Source of the DNA: an uncultured Desulfobacterales bacterium
GTDB lineage: Bacteria; Desulfobacterota; Desulfobacteria; Desulfobacterales; SpSt-501
Length of the DNA: 64,000 bases
Assembly (NCBI GenBank): GCA_938048455.1
Contig: CALIUY010000019.1
Location: forward strand, 53,679-117,678
Direction: 5' to 3'
This document shows, piece by piece, positions 7,621 to 15,637 of this stretch. Every line of letters begins with the position of its first letter. The first letter of the stretch is position 1. Both the position numbers and the translations under genes were made by a program. The notes beneath the pieces were generated by a model. It did no database searches. It was given only the letters and a program-made list of their open reading frames with translations, and was not told the origin of the DNA.

Positions 7621-8769
7621 ATGCCGCAACGGCAATGGCGGTCCCATTTCCCGCAAGGAAGTCGGCGCGTCGTGGTGACGCAGGAGCTGCCCGGAAGGCG
7701 CTGGCTTGAAATGCTTCGTGCCGCCGGTTGCCGGGTCGATGTTTGCCGCGCCGATTCCCCCCTGAGCGCCGAGGAGATTCGCACCGCGATCGGCGACCGC
7801 TGCGACGGGGTCATCGGCCAGGTGACCGAGACGTGGGGGGAGAACGAGTTCCGGGCCTTGCGGGCGGCCGGCGGTTGCGCCTACAGCAACTATGCGGTCG
7901 GCTACAACAACGTCGATCTCGCCGCGGCCACGCGCTTGGGGATCGCCGTCGGCAACACGCCTGGGGTGCTGACGGAGACGACGGCCGAACTGGCCGCCGC
8001 GCTCGCGCTGGCTGCAGCGCGAAGGCTCGGGGAAAGCGAGCGCTTCCTGCGGGCCGGGAAATTCCGCACCTGGCTGCCGACCCTCTTTCTCGGGACCCTC
8101 TTTCGCGGCAAGACCGCGGGCGTCGTCGGCGCCGGACGCATCGGCGTCGCCGCGGCGCGCATCTTCGTCGAGGGCTTCCGCATGCATCTGATCTACCAGG
8201 ATCCGCGCCCGCAACCGGCACTTGAGGAGCGGGTGCGGGCTTTTTCCGGCTTTCTCGCGGCCCAGGGAGAGCCTCCCGTTTCCTGCCGCCGGGCCGAGAC
8301 GCTCGAGGAGCTTCTGGCAGCCTCCGATCTGGTGAGCCTCCACACCCCGCTCACCGCGGAGACCCGACACCTGATCGACGCCCGGCGGCTGGCGGCGATG
8401 AAGCCGGATGCGGTGCTCGTGAACACCAGCCGCGGGCCCGTGATCGACGAGGCGGCCTTGGTCGAGCATTGCCGCCGCCATCCCGACTTCCGGGCGGGCC
8501 TGGATGTCTACGAGCGGGAGCCCGAGCTCGCCGCCGGCCTGGCCGACCTTGAAAACGTGGTCCTGCTGCCTCACATCGGCTCGGCGAGCCCCGAGGCGCG
8601 CGAGGGGATGGCGATTCTCGCCGCGGCCAACGTCGCCGCAAGACTCCTCGGACATCCTGCGTGGAACCGGCCCGAGATCGAGGCCTTCCTCGGCGAGGAT
8701 CCCCCGCCGGCCTCGCCGAGCCTCCTGAACGCCGCGGAGCTGGGCATCGCCCGTTTCGGGGAGGCCTGA
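7621..8769 (+). CDS. Hydroxypyruvate reductase, plant peroxisomal HPR1 type
   Basis: NADH-linked D-2-hydroxyacid dehydrogenase predicted to reduce hydroxypyruvate (and glyoxylate) to D-glycerate (glycolate). The 382-residue chain resembles plant peroxisomal HPR1 through its whole length, including CDGVIGQVTETWGE, SNYAVGYNNVD, GNTPGVLTETTAELAA and the unusual tail ASPSLLNAAELG. The Rossmann motif VGAGRIG is at 169-175, with D194 suiting NADH. Catalytic R271, E300 and H318 are present. The ATG at 7621 has GGAGGTG just upstream. Hydroxypyruvate is the oxo-acid of serine, so with the serine dehydratase nearby the enzyme may feed serine or glycerate metabolism. The family resemblance is stronger than the pathway assignment. 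Confidence 0.85.
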   Translation: MPQRQWRSHFPQGSRRVVVTQELPGRRWLEMLRAAGCRVDVCRADSPLSAEEIRTAIGDRCDGVIGQVTETWGENEFRALRAAGGCAYSNYAVGYNNVDLAAATRLGIAVGNTPGVLTETTAELAAALALAAARRLGESERFLRAGKFRTWLPTLFLGTLFRGKTAGVVGAGRIGVAAARIFVEGFRMHLIYQDPRPQPALEERVRAFSGFLAAQGEPPVSCRRAETLEELLAASDLVSLHTPLTAETRHLIDARRLAAMKPDAVLVNTSRGPVIDEAALVEHCRRHPDFRAGLDVYEREPELAAGLADLENVVLLPHIGSASPEAREGMAILAAANVAARLLGHPAWNRPEIEAFLGEDPPPASPSLLNAAELGIARFGEA

Positions 8770-8816
8770 GGTTCCGTTCCTGTCCAATCTCTTCTCTCAC
8801 CCCTCCCGGCTCCGGC

Positions 8817-8846
8817 TTGCATCCGGCGGCCGATCGGGAATAGGAT
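8817..8846 (+). promoter_or_regulatory. Candidate promoter of the glutamate dehydrogenase gene
   Basis: TTGCAT at 8817-8822 and TAGGAT at 8841-8846, 18 bases apart, lie in the 209-base gap before gdhA. The match is moderate and stands out because the surrounding DNA is GC-rich. Confidence 0.4.
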
Positions 8847-8978
8847 GCCCCCGGGGAGTCGATCATCGGCAAGGCGGAACCCGGCGGGCAAGATCCCCGA
8901 AGTGCCCGGGGAGGAGAGAGCCGCCCCCCGCGTTCCGTGTCGGCGGTGGTAAAACTCTACAGCAGAAAGGAGAGGCCG

Positions 8979-10328
8979 ATGTCCGACATCATGGAGTATG
9001 TGAGAGCCCGTGACCCTCACGAAAAGGAATTCCACCAGGCGGTCCAGGAGGTGATGGATTCCATCCAACCCGTGCTCGAGAAAAACCCGATCTATCGCCG
9101 GGCGCGCATCCCCGAGCGTCTCGTCGAGCCGGAGCGGGTCATTCTCTTCCGGGTTCCCTGGGTCGACGATCAGGGGATCATCCAGGTGAACCGCGGCTTC
9201 CGCGTCCAGATGAACAGCGCGATCGGCCCCTACAAGGGCGGCCTGCGCTTTCACCCTTCCGTGAACCTGGGCATCCTCAAATTTTTGGCCTTCGAGCAGG
9301 TCTTCAAGAACGCGCTCACCACCCTTCCCATGGGCGGCGGCAAGGGCGGCTCGGATTTCGATCCCAAGGGCAAATCCGACGGCGAGGTCATGCGCTTCTG
9401 CCACAGCTTCATGGGCGAGCTCTTCCGCCACATCGGCCCCGACACCGACGTTCCCGCCGGGGACATCGGGGTCGGGGCGCGGGAGATCGGCTTTCTGTTC
9501 GGCATGTACAAGAAGCTGAAAAACGAGTTCAGCGGAGTCCTCACCGGCAAGGGTCTCCACTGGGGCGGGAGCCTCATCCGGCCGGAGGCGACGGGATACG
9601 GTGTCGTCTATTTCGCGGCCGAGATGCTTGCCACGCGCAACCAAAGCCTCGAGGGCAAGCGCTGTCTTGTTTCAGGGTCGGGCAACGTCGCCCAGTACAC
9701 GGTGCAGAAGCTCCTCGAGATGGGCGCCAAGCCGCTGACCCTTTCGGATTCGAACGGCTATATCTACGACGAGGAGGGGATCACGGCCGATAAGCTCGCC
9801 TGGGTGATGGAATTGAAAAACGTCCGCCGGGGCCGCATCCGCGAATACGCCGAAAAATTCCCCCGGGCGGTCTATACGGCCGCCGACCCGGCGCTCGATT
9901 ACAACCCCCTCTGGAACCATCGCGCCGACTGCGCTTTCCCCTGCGCGACGCAGAACGAGATCAACGGCAAGGACGCCCGGAACCTGGTGCACAACGGTGT
10001 TTTCCTCGTTGCCGAGGGCGCCAACATGCCGACCACCCCCGAAGGAGTGGACATCTTTCTCGAGCACAAGCTGCTCTACGCTCCGGGCAAAGCGGCCAAC
10101 GCGGGCGGGGTTTCCGTCTCCGGCCTCGAGATGACCCAGAACAGCATGCGCCTTTCCTGGACGCGCGAAGAGGTGGACCAGCGGCTGCAGATGATCATGA
10201 AGAGCATCCACCGCTCCTGCATCGAGGCGGCGGAACGTTACGGGATGAAGGGAAACTATGTGGCCGGGGCGAACATCGCCGGTTTCCTCAAAGTCGTCGA
10301 CGCCATGATGGACCAGGGGGTCGTGTAG
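8979..10328 (+). CDS. gdhA: NADP-type glutamate dehydrogenase
   Basis: Interconverts 2-oxoglutarate plus ammonia and L-glutamate. The 449-residue protein matches the hexameric bacterial GDH family in length and motifs: PYKGGLRFHP with K86, the catalytic-lysine loop MGGGKGGSDFDPKG (K122), DTDVPAGDIGVGAREIG, and the nucleotide-binding segment CLVSGSGNVAQY. The start at 8979 is preceded by AAAGGAGA; a longer frame begins at 8937 without a ribosome-binding site. It is a single-gene transcript by appearance: a promoter-like element is upstream and a perfect GC hairpin follows. In this island it could assimilate the ammonia released by the serine dehydratase or handle glutamate formed from pyrroline-5-carboxylate. 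Confidence 0.95.
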   Translation: MSDIMEYVRARDPHEKEFHQAVQEVMDSIQPVLEKNPIYRRARIPERLVEPERVILFRVPWVDDQGIIQVNRGFRVQMNSAIGPYKGGLRFHPSVNLGILKFLAFEQVFKNALTTLPMGGGKGGSDFDPKGKSDGEVMRFCHSFMGELFRHIGPDTDVPAGDIGVGAREIGFLFGMYKKLKNEFSGVLTGKGLHWGGSLIRPEATGYGVVYFAAEMLATRNQSLEGKRCLVSGSGNVAQYTVQKLLEMGAKPLTLSDSNGYIYDEEGITADKLAWVMELKNVRRGRIREYAEKFPRAVYTAADPALDYNPLWNHRADCAFPCATQNEINGKDARNLVHNGVFLVAEGANMPTTPEGVDIFLEHKLLYAPGKAANAGGVSVSGLEMTQNSMRLSWTREEVDQRLQMIMKSIHRSCIEAAERYGMKGNYVAGANIAGFLKVVDAMMDQGVV

Positions 10329-10357
10329 GTCGCAGCGCCTTGCCCCGCCTTTTCCCC

Positions 10358-10395
10358 CTCTGCGGCCCCGGGCGAAGGTGGCCGGGGCCGCAGAG
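10358..10395 (+). terminator. Perfect 14-bp GC-rich hairpin after gdhA
   Basis: CTCTGCGGCCCCGG (10358-10371) pairs perfectly with CCGGGGCCGCAGAG (10382-10395) around a ten-base loop, 29 bases after the gdhA stop. It lacks a T-run, so it may be a processing or attenuating stem rather than a classical intrinsic terminator. Confidence 0.55.
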
Positions 10396-10449
10396 TTCCC
10401 GCCGCCCCGGGCGCTCGCCGCGCCCGGATCGTTTTCCGGGAGGCACCCC

Positions 10450-11748
10450 ATGGACATCCGACCGATTCCCCCTTCCGGGCGCAACCTGGGAGGGCGGGAT
10501 TATTTCGTTCTTTGGGCCGGGGTGGCGATTTCGCTCGCCGAAATCTGGGCCGGAGGTTTTCTCGCCCCGCTCGGTTTCTGGGCGGGTCTGACGGCGATTC
10601 TCCTCGGGCATGCGATCGGAAACACCCTGATGGCCCTCGCCGGGGTGATCGGCTCGGAGCACGGCATCATGGCCATGGTCGCGGTCAGAGCTTCTTTCGG
10701 GATCCGCGGCTCAGCGTTCGCCGCGGCGCTGAACATCGTCCAGCTGATCGGTTGGGCGGCGATCATGCTGATCATCGGCGGTCGCGCCGGGGCGATGCTC
10801 GGAAAGTCCTTTGGCGGGTGGCTGGCAAGCGACGCCTTCTGGATCCTCGCCATCGGAGGGGGAACCCTGGGCTGGGCCCTCGGGACCGGAAGCCGGCTCT
10901 GGAGGATCCTTCAGGGGGTCTCGGTCGCCGCGATGGGGATCGTGCTCGTCCTGATGACCGCGGTCGCCTTCGGGAAGCTTGCGGCCCGACCCGCCGCTGC
11001 GCCGCCGCCGGGGGGGCTCGGTTTCATGGCCGGGCTCGATCTCGTGATCGCCATGCCCGTCTCCTGGATGCCGCTGGTCGCCGATTACGCGCGCTTTGCG
11101 CGCCGGACGGGCGCGGCCTTCTGGAACACCTGGTGGGGCTACTTTCTGGTGTCCTCGTGGATGTATCTCCTCGGGCTGCAGGTGACGCGGCTCACCGGCG
11201 CGAGCGATCCCGGCGGGGTGATCCTCGAGACCCTGGGGACGATCGGGCTTGCGGGGCCCGCGCTTTTTCTGGTCGTCCTCTCGACGATCACCTCGGATTT
11301 TCCCGATGTGTATTCGGCGACCTGCTCGGCGCTCAACATCTCCCAGCGCCTGAGCGGCCGCACCGTGATGGGATTCGCCGGCCTGCTCTCGATCGCCGTC
11401 GCGTTGGTCTTCCCCCTGGAGCAGTACGAGAACTTTCTCTTGTTCATCGGCGCCATGTTCACGCCGCTCTTCGGCGTCGTCCTGACGGACTACTTTCTCG
11501 TCCGTCGCCGACGTCTCGACCTGGAAGGGCTCTACCGCGCAGACGGCCCTTATGCCTACCGCCGCGGCTGGAACCCCGCGGCCGTCATCGCCTGGGCCGT
11601 AGGATTCGCCGTTTACGAGACGATCGTCCTGTGGCGTCTTCCCGTGGGCGGAACCCTGCCCGCCTTCTTCGCCGCCGCCCTGCTCTATCAGGGGACGTCC
11701 ATTTATATATCATCAAGGACCGATTCCGGTGCGGTGAGGAATTCGTGA
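10450..11748 (+). CDS. NCS1-family permease, CytX/CodB-like
   Basis: Inner-membrane symporter of 432 residues with roughly twelve hydrophobic segments. The N-terminal GGRDYFVLWAGVAISLAEIW, the APLGFWAGLTAILLGHAIGN segment and the RASFGIRGSA and LNIVQLIGWAA regions resemble the NCS1 branch containing CytX (hydroxymethylpyrimidine) and CodB (cytosine). I looked for a TPP riboswitch in the 120-base leader, common before cytX, and found none, so the substrate stays open. The start at 10450 has GGGAGG six bases upstream. The stop overlaps the next start by one base (TGATG), so the secreted propeller-like protein downstream is translationally coupled to it. Confidence 0.8.
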   Translation: MDIRPIPPSGRNLGGRDYFVLWAGVAISLAEIWAGGFLAPLGFWAGLTAILLGHAIGNTLMALAGVIGSEHGIMAMVAVRASFGIRGSAFAAALNIVQLIGWAAIMLIIGGRAGAMLGKSFGGWLASDAFWILAIGGGTLGWALGTGSRLWRILQGVSVAAMGIVLVLMTAVAFGKLAARPAAAPPPGGLGFMAGLDLVIAMPVSWMPLVADYARFARRTGAAFWNTWWGYFLVSSWMYLLGLQVTRLTGASDPGGVILETLGTIGLAGPALFLVVLSTITSDFPDVYSATCSALNISQRLSGRTVMGFAGLLSIAVALVFPLEQYENFLLFIGAMFTPLFGVVLTDYFLVRRRRLDLEGLYRADGPYAYRRGWNPAAVIAWAVGFAVYETIVLWRLPVGGTLPAFFAAALLYQGTSIYISSRTDSGAVRNS

Positions 11749-12758
11749 TGGAAAGGAAGCGATGCATCCTGATTTCTCTGGTGGCGGCAGCCTGGGGCGT
11801 GTCGGCGGCCGGACCGGCGCAGGGAGCGGCTCTGCGGATTCCGGTGCAGGAGGCCGTGGTTCTTAGCGCCGTGTGGGGCTCCGGCCCGGATGAGCTGGGG
11901 GTGGCGACCCCCTCCGAAGCCAATCCCGAAGGACCGATGAGCTTCGCCTTGGGGGCCGATGGAAACCTTTTCGTCTTGGACCAGCGGAACCGGCGGATTC
12001 AGGTGTTTGCCGCCGGCAAACGGAAGCAATCGTTTCCCCTGGAACGGGAGACCTGGGTCGATTTGGATGCGGCTGCCGACGGGAGCCTCGCGCTGCTCGA
12101 CAATACTCCGCCGGGGGAGCTTCGGCTGCTCGCTCCCTCCGGAGAAACCCGCTTCTCGACCACCTTGGAGGGGAGACTTTTTCCCAGTGCGGTCGAAGGG
12201 CTCGAGGTTCAACTCCGGCCCACGGGCCCATGGGCCGGGGTCTGGGTCGTGGTCAACGCCCGTTCCGGCCCCCACCGGGCGGTGCGGCTGGCGGGCGGCG
12301 ATGGCTCCTCTCTGCCCCGGGTTTCTGTACCCGGCAGGGTCGCCGCAGACGGAGAGGCGATTTTCGATGTCTGCTCCGAGGGCGACCGGGCGCTCGGGGT
12401 GACGGTTTACGAAAAAGGCTCCCTTTCCCGATTCCAGCAAGTCCGGATTTCCACCGGCCTGATCCACGCCGTGCGCGGCATCTGGAGGGATCGCGGCGGA
12501 AACCTTTACGCCATCGCCGCCGTTGATGCGGGGCAGAAGACGGCGCGCGAAGAAGTGATCGTTCTCGGGGCCGATCTCCGGGAGCGGGGGCGTTTTTCCA
12601 TCCCCGCGCAGGAGGCGCCGCATGAGGTCTTTCGCCCCTTCCGCGTGGACCCGAGCGGGGCGGTCTTTCAGATGATCGTGGGGAGGGACGGCCGGGTGCG
12701 GGTGCGAAAATTCGATCCTTCCTTTCCGGGAGAAAGTCGATCCGGTGGGGCGAGATGA
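11748..12758 (+). CDS. Secreted NHL/beta-propeller-like protein of unknown function
   Basis: 336 residues. The N-terminus (MERKRC, then a hydrophobic run ending near SAAGPAQGAA) is a clear Sec signal peptide, so the mature protein is periplasmic or extracellular. The body has repeated short strands of the NHL type, such as GADGNLFVLDQRNRRIQVF, AADGSLALLD and DRGGNLYAIAA, suggesting a beta-propeller. No catalytic motif was recognised. The start is coupled to the preceding permease stop, with GGTGAGGA upstream as ribosome-binding site. A propeller protein directly coupled to an NCS1 transporter is unusual; it may be a chance operon partner or a binding accessory. Confidence 0.7.
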   Translation: MERKRCILISLVAAAWGVSAAGPAQGAALRIPVQEAVVLSAVWGSGPDELGVATPSEANPEGPMSFALGADGNLFVLDQRNRRIQVFAAGKRKQSFPLERETWVDLDAAADGSLALLDNTPPGELRLLAPSGETRFSTTLEGRLFPSAVEGLEVQLRPTGPWAGVWVVVNARSGPHRAVRLAGGDGSSLPRVSVPGRVAADGEAIFDVCSEGDRALGVTVYEKGSLSRFQQVRISTGLIHAVRGIWRDRGGNLYAIAAVDAGQKTAREEVIVLGADLRERGRFSIPAQEAPHEVFRPFRVDPSGAVFQMIVGRDGRVRVRKFDPSFPGESRSGGAR

Positions 12759-12829
12759 GGTCCGGTCGCGGCGCGGCGATGGGGGAGGCGGCGTTCCTCC
12801 GTTAATGATATCCAAATGGACGTCCCCTA

Positions 12830-14680
12830 TTATTCCGCGAGTTCCCGGTCGAAGACGGCGCCGAGCCGCTCATGCTCGCGCGTGACGCGGTCGAGGGCGT
12901 CGAAGAGGCGGTCGCTTTCCTGGCGGCAGGCGTGCATCGCCTGGGCCGCGGCGGCGATGCGCGGGCCGTCGCCCAGCCGGCTTGCCGCCTGCATCTCTCG
13001 GGTCAACTCGGCGAGCGCGGCGTCGCAGCGCTCGATTTCGGCCTCCAGACGCTTCATCTCCTGCTCGAGGGGACGCAACGCGCGGGCGCGCCGGGAGGCG
13101 ATCTCGGCGCGGCGGCGCTTGCGATCGCGGCGGGCGGCCCGCGAGGGCTCGGGCCCCGGACGCTCCACGGAAGGCGTGGGACCGCCGGAGGCTTTCTCGT
13201 CCTGCCAGCCTCCTTTTTCCAGAAACTCGGCATAGGTCCCCTCGAAGACGTCCACGCCCTGTCCTCGGAAGACGATCAGCCGCTCGGCCAGCGCGTGCAG
13301 GAACATCTCGTTGTGGGTGACGAGAACGACGGCTCCGGAGAAAGCATCGAGCGCCGCGAGCAGCGCGTCGCAGGCCTCGAGATCGAGGTGGTTCGTCGGC
13401 TCGTCGAGCAGCAGCAGGTTCGCCGGCGAGGCGATGATCTTGCCCAGCAGCACGCGGCTTTTTTCCCCGCCCGAGAGCACGCGCACTTTTTTCAGCGCCT
13501 CGTCTCCGGAGAAGAGCATCGCCCCGCAGATGTCGCGCGCAAGCTGGCGGTCGACGCCGGTGTCGGAATGGAGGATCTCCTCTTCAACGGTGCGGTTGGG
13601 GATCAGATGGCCGACGTGGGTTTGCTCGAAGTAGCCCATGCGGATCGCCGGGGGATAGACGACTTCCCCCCGGTCCGGGGCGAGCACGCCGGCCAGGATT
13701 TTTAAGAGCGTCGTTTTGCCGCGGCCGTTCGGCCCCACGATCGCCACGCGCTCGCCGGCCGCGACAGTGATGGAGAAGTTCTCGAGGAGCGGTTCCCCGG
13801 GCCGCCAGGCGAAGTGCAGCCCACGGGCCTGGAGGGCGATCTTGCCGGGCAGCGGAGCCTCGCGGAAAGAAAATTCCAGGGTCTTCAGCTTTTCGAGCTT
13901 CTGCCGCTTTTCCATTTTCGCCAGCGTCTTGATCCGCGACTGGACCAACCCCGCCAGGCGCGCCTTGGCGCGGAAGCGGCTGATGAAGAGCTCGATTTCG
14001 CGGCGGCGGCGCTCGTCGTTCAAGCGGGTTTTCTCGTAAATTTCCTCTTCCTGGGCGATCCGGCCGTAGTAGGTGTCGGTGGTGCCGGCGATTTTGCGAA
14101 GGCGGCAGCGGTGGATGCCCATCACATGGGTTACGACGCGGTCCATGAAGCCGCGGTCATGGCTGATCACGATCAGCTCGCCCGGCCATTGCCCGAGGAA
14201 GCGTTCCACCCAGCGGATCGAGGTGATGTCGAGAAAATTGGTGGGCTCGTCGAGCAGCAGCAGGTTCGGTTCGGCAAGCAGCGCTTTGGCGAGGTTCAAG
14301 CGCACGAGGAACCCCCCCGAGAACTCTTCCGGCGCGCGCTCGAAATCGCCCGGCGCAAAGCCCAGGCCGGCGAGGATCTTTTCGGCCTTCCAGAGACTTC
14401 CCGCCTCCTGCGGGGGAAGAGCGCTCGCCGCCTCCTCGAGGATCGTCGTCCGGGTGAACTCGAGTTCCTGGCGCAGATAGCCGATGCGATATCCTTTGGG
14501 CACGACGATTTGCCCTGCATCGAGGCTTTCCTCGCCGGCGAGAATGCGCAAAAGGGTCGTCTTGCCGTTTCCGTTGCGGCCGACCAGACCGACCCGCTCC
14601 CGCGGGTTCAAGCTGAAGTCGACGGCGTCGAAGAGCAGCCGGTCCCCGAAGCTTTTCGAGATTTTTTCGGCGCGGATCAT
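12830..14680 (-). CDS. ABC-F family ATPase with C-terminal coiled coil (Uup/YheS-like)
   Basis: Soluble twin-ATPase protein of 616 residues without membrane segments, predicted to act on the ribosome. First cassette: Walker A GRNGNGKTT, signature FSGGF (a divergent LSGGQ), Walker B NLLLLDEPTNFLD. A charged linker rich in R, K and E follows (about 195-285). Second cassette: Walker A GPNGRGKTT, signature LSGGEKS, Walker B NLLLLDEPTNHLD. The last 100 residues (RRDRKRRRAEIASRRAR onward) form a predicted coiled coil like the Uup C-terminal domain, which binds nucleic acid. The gene is convergent with the secreted propeller gene and divergent from mlaE. Exact subfamily is uncertain. Confidence 0.88.
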   Translation of the reverse strand: MIRAEKISKSFGDRLLFDAVDFSLNPRERVGLVGRNGNGKTTLLRILAGEESLDAGQIVVPKGYRIGYLRQELEFTRTTILEEAASALPPQEAGSLWKAEKILAGLGFAPGDFERAPEEFSGGFLVRLNLAKALLAEPNLLLLDEPTNFLDITSIRWVERFLGQWPGELIVISHDRGFMDRVVTHVMGIHRCRLRKIAGTTDTYYGRIAQEEEIYEKTRLNDERRRREIELFISRFRAKARLAGLVQSRIKTLAKMEKRQKLEKLKTLEFSFREAPLPGKIALQARGLHFAWRPGEPLLENFSITVAAGERVAIVGPNGRGKTTLLKILAGVLAPDRGEVVYPPAIRMGYFEQTHVGHLIPNRTVEEEILHSDTGVDRQLARDICGAMLFSGDEALKKVRVLSGGEKSRVLLGKIIASPANLLLLDEPTNHLDLEACDALLAALDAFSGAVVLVTHNEMFLHALAERLIVFRGQGVDVFEGTYAEFLEKGGWQDEKASGGPTPSVERPGPEPSRAARRDRKRRRAEIASRRARALRPLEQEMKRLEAEIERCDAALAELTREMQAASRLGDGPRIAAAAQAMHACRQESDRLFDALDRVTREHERLGAVFDRELAE

Positions 14681-14720
14681 CGCAAACGCCCGGCCTCCCC
14701 GTCGGGCAACAGAACCCGTC

Positions 14721-14749
14721 TTGACTTTGACGGAGAAGTCGCCTAAATA
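14721..14749 (+). promoter_or_regulatory. Sigma-70 promoter of the mla operon
   Basis: TTGACT at 14721-14726 and TAAATA at 14744-14749 are separated by 17 bases, in an AT-rich patch about 80 bases before mlaE. It is one of the best promoter matches in the window and sits in the divergent gap between the ABC-F gene and mlaE. Confidence 0.6.
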
Positions 14750-14831
14750 AATTTTTTTGCAAAATTAATCAGTTGTCTTCCGCGGCGGCACCGCCGTCAG
14801 CCACGAACCGAAACTTCGTCTTTTAACAGAC

Positions 14832-15632
14832 ATGGCCGAGATTGTCATCTTCAAACAGCCGATCGCGGGATTGGGCCGCGAGGCGATCGCCGCCGTGCGT
14901 TACCTGGGGCGGATTTTCCTCTTCTTCCTGCGGGGCTTTCTCCTCGTCTTCCAGCCTCCGTTCCAGTTCGACAAGATCCGGCAGCAGATCTACTTCATCG
15001 GCATGAAGTCGGTTTTCGTCATCTGCCTCACCGCCGGCTTCACGGGCATGGTGCTGGGCCTGCAGGGCTATTACGCCCTGGTGAAATACGGCTCCACTTC
15101 GGCGTTGGGCTCGGCGGTCGCCCTTTCGCTCGTGCGCGAGATGGGCCCGGTGCTGACGGCCATCATGGTGATCGCCCGGGCCGGCTCGGCCATGGCGGCC
15201 GAAATCGGCATCATGCGCATCTCCGAACAGATCGACGCCCTGAAAACCATGGACATCGATCCGATGCGCTATCTCATCAGCCCGCGCATCGCCGCCGCCC
15301 TGGTTTGCTTTCCGCTGCTCACGGCCCTCTTCGACGTCGTGGGCCTCTACGGCGGGTATCTCTCGGGGTCCGTTCTTCTGGGGGTGAACCCGGCGTTTTA
15401 CTTCTCCCGCGCGCAGTCGAGCGTCGAGATGGCCGACATCCTGGGCGGGTTCATCAAGTCGCTCGTCTTCGCCGTGATCGTGGTCGGGATCTGCTGCTTC
15501 CAGGGCTACTACACCCACACCCGCGCCGAGTTCGGCGCCAAGGGGGTGAGCCTTTCGACGACCTCGGCGGTGGTCATCTCCTGTGTCCTCATCCTGGTCG
15601 CCGACTACGTGCTGACCACGTTTCTCATGTAG
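14832..15632 (+). CDS. mlaE: MlaE-type phospholipid ABC transporter permease
   Basis: Inner-membrane permease (266 residues) of the MCE/Mla lipid-transport system that moves phospholipids between the inner and outer membranes. The MlaE-family core is visible: an amphipathic N-terminus, five or six hydrophobic segments, the conserved loop LVREMGPVLTAIMVIARAGSAMAAEIG (about residues 97-123), and the MRISEQIDAL and MDIDPMRYL regions. It is the first gene of mlaE-mlaF-mlaD, with the ATPase starting five bases after its stop. The ATG at 14832 lacks a clear ribosome-binding site. mlaB and mlaC are not next to it. Confidence 0.92.
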   Translation: MAEIVIFKQPIAGLGREAIAAVRYLGRIFLFFLRGFLLVFQPPFQFDKIRQQIYFIGMKSVFVICLTAGFTGMVLGLQGYYALVKYGSTSALGSAVALSLVREMGPVLTAIMVIARAGSAMAAEIGIMRISEQIDALKTMDIDPMRYLISPRIAAALVCFPLLTALFDVVGLYGGYLSGSVLLGVNPAFYFSRAQSSVEMADILGGFIKSLVFAVIVVGICCFQGYYTHTRAEFGAKGVSLSTTSAVVISCVLILVADYVLTTFLM

Positions 15633-15637
15633 CCCTC

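Noticed and set aside
10329..10449. TPP riboswitch before the CytX-like permease
   Set aside because: None of the conserved thi-box sequences is present; the leader holds only the perfect GC hairpin at 10358-10395.
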